Below are positions 14,433 to 16,310 of a stretch of DNA of 16,310 nt, in pieces. Source of the stretch: Phycisphaeraceae bacterium (GTDB lineage: Bacteria > Planctomycetota > Phycisphaerae > Phycisphaerales > Phycisphaeraceae); assembly GCA_003552605.1 (NCBI GenBank), contig PUNN01000249.1:1-16310 (forward strand), in the 5' to 3' direction. Made by a program: the position numbers and the translations under genes. Each line of letters opens with the position of its first letter. Positions within the stretch are counted from its first letter, which is position 1. The notes beneath the pieces are model-generated. The model did no database searches, was not told where the DNA came from, and worked only from the letters and a program-made list of their open reading frames with translations.

Positions 14433-14612
14433 ATGCGGCATACTTTCACGGGGGTAACGGGGCGATTCCGGTCTGGGTCGGGCAGGTGGAAGGCGACATT
14501 CAAAAGGTCGGCCGCCGCGCGAAACGTTGCGTGGTGGCTGCAGACCAATAAAAAGGGCAGCCCAGCGCAAGGACACGAAGCGCGGCCGGGTTTGCATCGG
14601 GTCGGTAGCTGA
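14433..14612 (+). CDS. Possible small hypothetical protein (59 residues)
   Basis: An ATG at 14433 is preceded by GGAAGGG with 4-base spacing, and the frame runs 59 codons to TGA at 14610..14612. The peptide is very basic (KATFKRSAAARNVAWWLQTN in its middle) and has no recognised domain. Third-position GC is clearly lower than in the confident genes, which argues against coding. It lies upstream of, and in the same direction as, the S8 protease, so it might be a leader peptide or just noncoding DNA. Confidence 0.2.
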   Translation: MRHTFTGVTGRFRSGSGRWKATFKRSAAARNVAWWLQTNKKGSPAQGHEARPGLHRVGS

Positions 14613-14658
14613 TGCCGAAGAAGGAAAAACGGCATCGCGGAACCCCGGTCGAGGCCAA

Positions 14659-14724
14659 GGGGGAGGTCCGGGGGAGGTCCGGGGGAGGTCCGGGGGAGGT
14701 CCGGGGGAGGTCCGGGGGAGGTCC
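14659..14724 (+). repeat. Six perfect tandem copies of an 11-bp G-rich unit
   Basis: The unit GGGGGAGGTCC is repeated six times without error, followed by a partial seventh (GGGGG at 14725). Five-G runs recur every 11 bases, close to one helical turn, so all lie on the same DNA face and on one strand. Four or more G-runs spaced by 6 bases can in principle form a G-quadruplex. The array is 62 bases upstream of the protease start codon, probably in its promoter or 5' untranslated region. Perfect copies imply recent slippage and likely length variation between strains. Confidence 0.95.
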
Positions 14725-14772
14725 GGGGGGCGACCGTTTTCCAGATGACTGGATCGTCTGATCCCGCGTGAT

Positions 14773-14778
14773 GAGGAG
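14773..14778 (+). promoter_or_regulatory. Shine-Dalgarno of the S8 protease gene
   Basis: GAGGAG lies 8 bases before the ATG at 14787, a good ribosome-binding site that fixes this start. Confidence 0.8.
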
Positions 14779-14786
14779 TTTGCACG

Positions 14787-15905
14787 ATGGCCCTGCATGG
14801 TTCCCCTCGCTTGACCCGCCGCCTGTGGGCTGGGTTGGCGGCCCTTTGTCTGTTCGCCCTCGCCCCGGCCGCCGCGAGCAGCGCGGCGTACGTTGACCAC
14901 CTCGAACTGATCGGCTTCGACAAGGTCCAGGAGGATGACCGGTTCAACACGTTGACGGGGGCCGGGGCGACGATCGCGGTGTTCGACACGGGCACCGACA
15001 CCGAACACCTGATGTTCGAGGGGCGACAGATGACCGGGGCGAATTTCGCCTCGGATGAGGCGCCGCTGTTCACCGAGGACACCCCCTTCCGCGACGGTCA
15101 GGGCCACGGCTCGCACGTGGCATCAGTCGCCACGGGCAACCCGGTAATGCTCGAACACGGCCCCGGCCTCAGCGGCATCGCCCCCGGGGCGGACATCGCC
15201 ACCGCGCGCGTGCTCAACAACGAGGGTTCCGGAGCATTCAGCGACATCATCGAAGGCCTTGACTGGGCGATCGAGCAGGTGGAGCAGGGGCAGGACATCC
15301 GCGTGATCAACATGTCACTCGGGACCACGGACACGTTTGTGGAAGAGCCCACCGGCCAGCTTCCGGCCGACTTCAACGAGCGGGTTGCCACATTGCGGGA
15401 AATGGGGATTCCCATCGTCGCCGCAAGTGGAAACTCCGGTGACCAGCAGGGGCTGTCATTCCCCGCCATCCTTTCCGAGGTGATGGCAATCGGCTCCTCG
15501 AACGCGAACGATGAGGTGTCGTTTTTCACCAATCGCAGCAAGAACCTGGCCCTCCTGGCACCGGGGGAACAGGTCTGGGGCGCTTCGGCCATGATCGAAG
15601 AGGGGGATCCGAACAATGCAGCGACTGCCTTGACCGGCACCAGCATGGCCGCACCGCAGGTCGCCGGGTCGATCCTGCTGATCCAGGAGCTGGCCGAACG
15701 TGAATGGGGCCGGCTGGCCACGGTGGATGAGCTTCACGACATCCTCACGTTCACCGGGGTGGAAGTGACCGACGAAGACCTGGCCTTCCCCCGGTTGGAT
15801 CTTCACACGGCATTGGACTACACCTACGCGATCCCCGAGCCCGGCACCGCGCTGCTGCTGCTCGGCGGCGGCATGGCCCTGCTGCTGCGCCGCCGAGCTG
15901 CATGA
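14787..15905 (+). CDS. Secreted subtilisin-like serine protease (S8) with PEP-CTERM tail
   Basis: This 372-residue protein starts with a signal peptide: basic RLTRRLW, a hydrophobic core at about 15-30, and Ala-rich cleavage near 30-34. The S8 catalytic triad is complete: D67 (AVFDTG), H107 (GHGSHVA) and S286 (GTSMAAP), with oxyanion N216 (ASGNS). No I9-type propeptide fits between the signal peptide and the catalytic domain, which begins almost at once. The end has a PEP-CTERM sorting signal: I349-P-E-P352, a hydrophobic helix (about 354-367) and RRR. This implies export followed by exosortase processing or anchoring by an enzyme encoded elsewhere. It is transcribed away from the VWA module; a link between them is possible only by neighbourhood. 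The substrate is unknown. The family and secretion calls are firm. Confidence 0.95.
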   Translation: MALHGSPRLTRRLWAGLAALCLFALAPAAASSAAYVDHLELIGFDKVQEDDRFNTLTGAGATIAVFDTGTDTEHLMFEGRQMTGANFASDEAPLFTEDTPFRDGQGHGSHVASVATGNPVMLEHGPGLSGIAPGADIATARVLNNEGSGAFSDIIEGLDWAIEQVEQGQDIRVINMSLGTTDTFVEEPTGQLPADFNERVATLREMGIPIVAASGNSGDQQGLSFPAILSEVMAIGSSNANDEVSFFTNRSKNLALLAPGEQVWGASAMIEEGDPNNAATALTGTSMAAPQVAGSILLIQELAEREWGRLATVDELHDILTFTGVEVTDEDLAFPRLDLHTALDYTYAIPEPGTALLLLGGGMALLLRRRAA

Positions 15906-16010
15906 CCGCCTCGCTGGGTGGGTAGCCTCGCAACCCCCATGGTGCTGCGCTCAGCGATGAACCTGGGCTGCGCACTTCCGGGCGGCCACGACGAGCGGGC
16001 TTGTCAGATT

Positions 16011-16105
16011 CGCGGGGGCCCTGAAAAACCTCGCGAATGGCTCCGGCATGCCGGCACTGCGCGACGCGGAGGCGAATTTGACGAGGTTTTTCAGAGGCCC
16101 CTCGC
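16011..16105. repeat. MITE-like element with about 20-bp terminal inverted repeats
   Basis: GGGGCCCTGAAAAACCTCG (16015..16033) is complementary to CGAGGTTTTTCAGAGGCCCC (16082..16101) except for one missing base. Pairing continues outward through a CGCG on each side, with one more unpaired base. The enclosed 48 bases contain the palindrome CCGGCATGCCGG and no ORF. Size and structure fit a miniature inverted-repeat element or a large bidirectional hairpin acting as the protease gene's 3' end. Confidence 0.7.
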
Positions 16106-16131
16106 GGTTTTCAGGGATGCAGCAGCCATTA

Positions 16132-16146
16132 CCCCGGCCACCGGGG
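16132..16146. repeat. Short GC hairpin
   Basis: CCCCGG (16132..16137) and CCGGGG (16141..16146) are perfect complements around a 3-base loop. No T-run follows, so its terminator function is doubtful. Confidence 0.5.
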
Positions 16147-16206
16147 GTCGACGCCGCGGGTTTCGCCGTGGTGGCAGGGCGAACGCAAATAGCGATCGAG
16201 CAGACT

Positions 16207-16310
16207 GGCTGCATCAGCGGCTTCCAGTCGTCCGCAGCCGATGGCCTGAGGCCCGTGGGTGGGGGTTCCCGACATGGCCATCAGCCGAAGACGGCTGCTG
16301 ACCATGCCAC
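16207..16310 (+). repeat. Dispersed hairpin-forming repeat, copy B (reaches window edge)
   Basis: This is the same element and orientation as 1654..1770, with about 13 fewer bases in the central loop region. TCAGCGGC (16214..16221) pairs with GCTGCTGA (16294..16301) at 7 of 8 positions, and GCCGATGGCC (16237..16246) pairs with the segment starting GGCCATCAGC (16276) at 9 of 10. It ends GACCATGCCAC exactly as copy A does, at the last base of the window, so it may continue. Confidence 0.8.

Larger units (their letters stand above)
14216..14786. other. Divergent intergenic region between the membrane module and the S8 protease
   Basis: These 571 bases should contain the promoters for both directions. 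Seen here are the module's Shine-Dalgarno (14221..14225), a minus-strand -10-like TAGGAT (14257..14252) with no good -35, an imperfect dyad (14354..14400), a doubtful small ORF (14433..14612), an 11-bp G-rich tandem array (14659..14724) and a small hairpin GGATC/GATCC (14751..14764) just before the protease's ribosome-binding site. I do not see a promoter I would call firmly. Confidence 0.7.
15906..16310. other. Repeat-rich region downstream of the S8 protease
   Basis: I see no convincing gene in these 405 bases. They hold a MITE-like inverted repeat (16011..16105), a short GC hairpin (16132..16146) and copy B of the dispersed hairpin repeat (16207 to the window edge). No T-rich intrinsic terminator follows the protease stop. 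Open frames crossing here are short and lack protein-like composition. Confidence 0.75.

Noticed and set aside
14659..14724. Tandem array considered as a CRISPR or an origin iteron array
   Set aside because: There are no spacers between units and the 11-bp unit is pure G-rich DNA. No replication initiator gene, DnaA box cluster or cas gene is nearby.
14412..15116. Minus-strand frames encoding PPPDLPRTSPG repeats
   Set aside because: The repeats are the 11-bp tandem array read as protein (33-base translated period). The rest of the frame is antisense to the S8 protease.
15951..16214. An 87-codon minus-strand frame after the protease gene
   Set aside because: It runs through the MITE-like inverted repeat, has no good ribosome-binding site that I can see, and its peptide merely reflects the two repeat arms.

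Overview
The window is GC-rich and looks like a chromosomal segment from a planctomycete, most likely class Phycisphaerae. The case rests on three things: a MoxR / DUF58 / BatA-type / VWA / large coiled-coil membrane protein cluster laid out as in planctomycetes, a diverged uronate-isomerase-like protein of a kind I associate with that phylum, and a PEP-CTERM-anchored protease. This is inference from protein character; no rRNA or other phylogenetic marker is present.

Minus strand, read right to left (14215 to 1): (1) a 1490-residue three-pass membrane protein with a long coiled coil and then roughly 900 residues of acidic, repetitive, probably disordered sequence; (2) a 1074-residue membrane protein with VWA, glutamine-amidotransferase-like and second VWA domains; (3) a MoxR AAA+ ATPase; (4) a DUF58 protein; (5) a BatA-type VWA membrane protein; then, after a repeat-filled gap, (6) a uronate-isomerase (UxaC)-like amidohydrolase and (7) the first 42 residues of a probable SAM-dependent methyltransferase that runs off the left edge. 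Genes 1 to 5 share an orientation and look like one functional module: cytoplasmic AAA+ ATPase and DUF58 protein, plus three membrane proteins whose VWA and acidic parts are predicted to lie outside the cytoplasmic membrane.

Plus strand: only a secreted subtilisin-like S8 protease with a PEP-CTERM tail (14787..15905) is confidently coding. It diverges from the module across a 571-base intergenic region that holds an 11-bp G-rich tandem array, an imperfect dyad and one doubtful small ORF.

The two large gene-poor stretches (1521..2066 and 15906..16310) are built from hairpin-forming repeats. One about 105 to 117 bp element occurs in both, in the same orientation. A GTCGGCGG...GCATG motif recurs four times in the left stretch, and a separate MITE-like inverted repeat follows the protease gene. 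No tRNA, rRNA, CRISPR array or transposase gene was seen.

The most unusual item is the acidic protein: within its low-complexity region a short motif close to D-[EQ]-R-[LM]-[AV]-E-[RQ]-P-[DE] recurs about eleven times at irregular spacing, and an EYADGP...EFEQRQ module is duplicated near the end.
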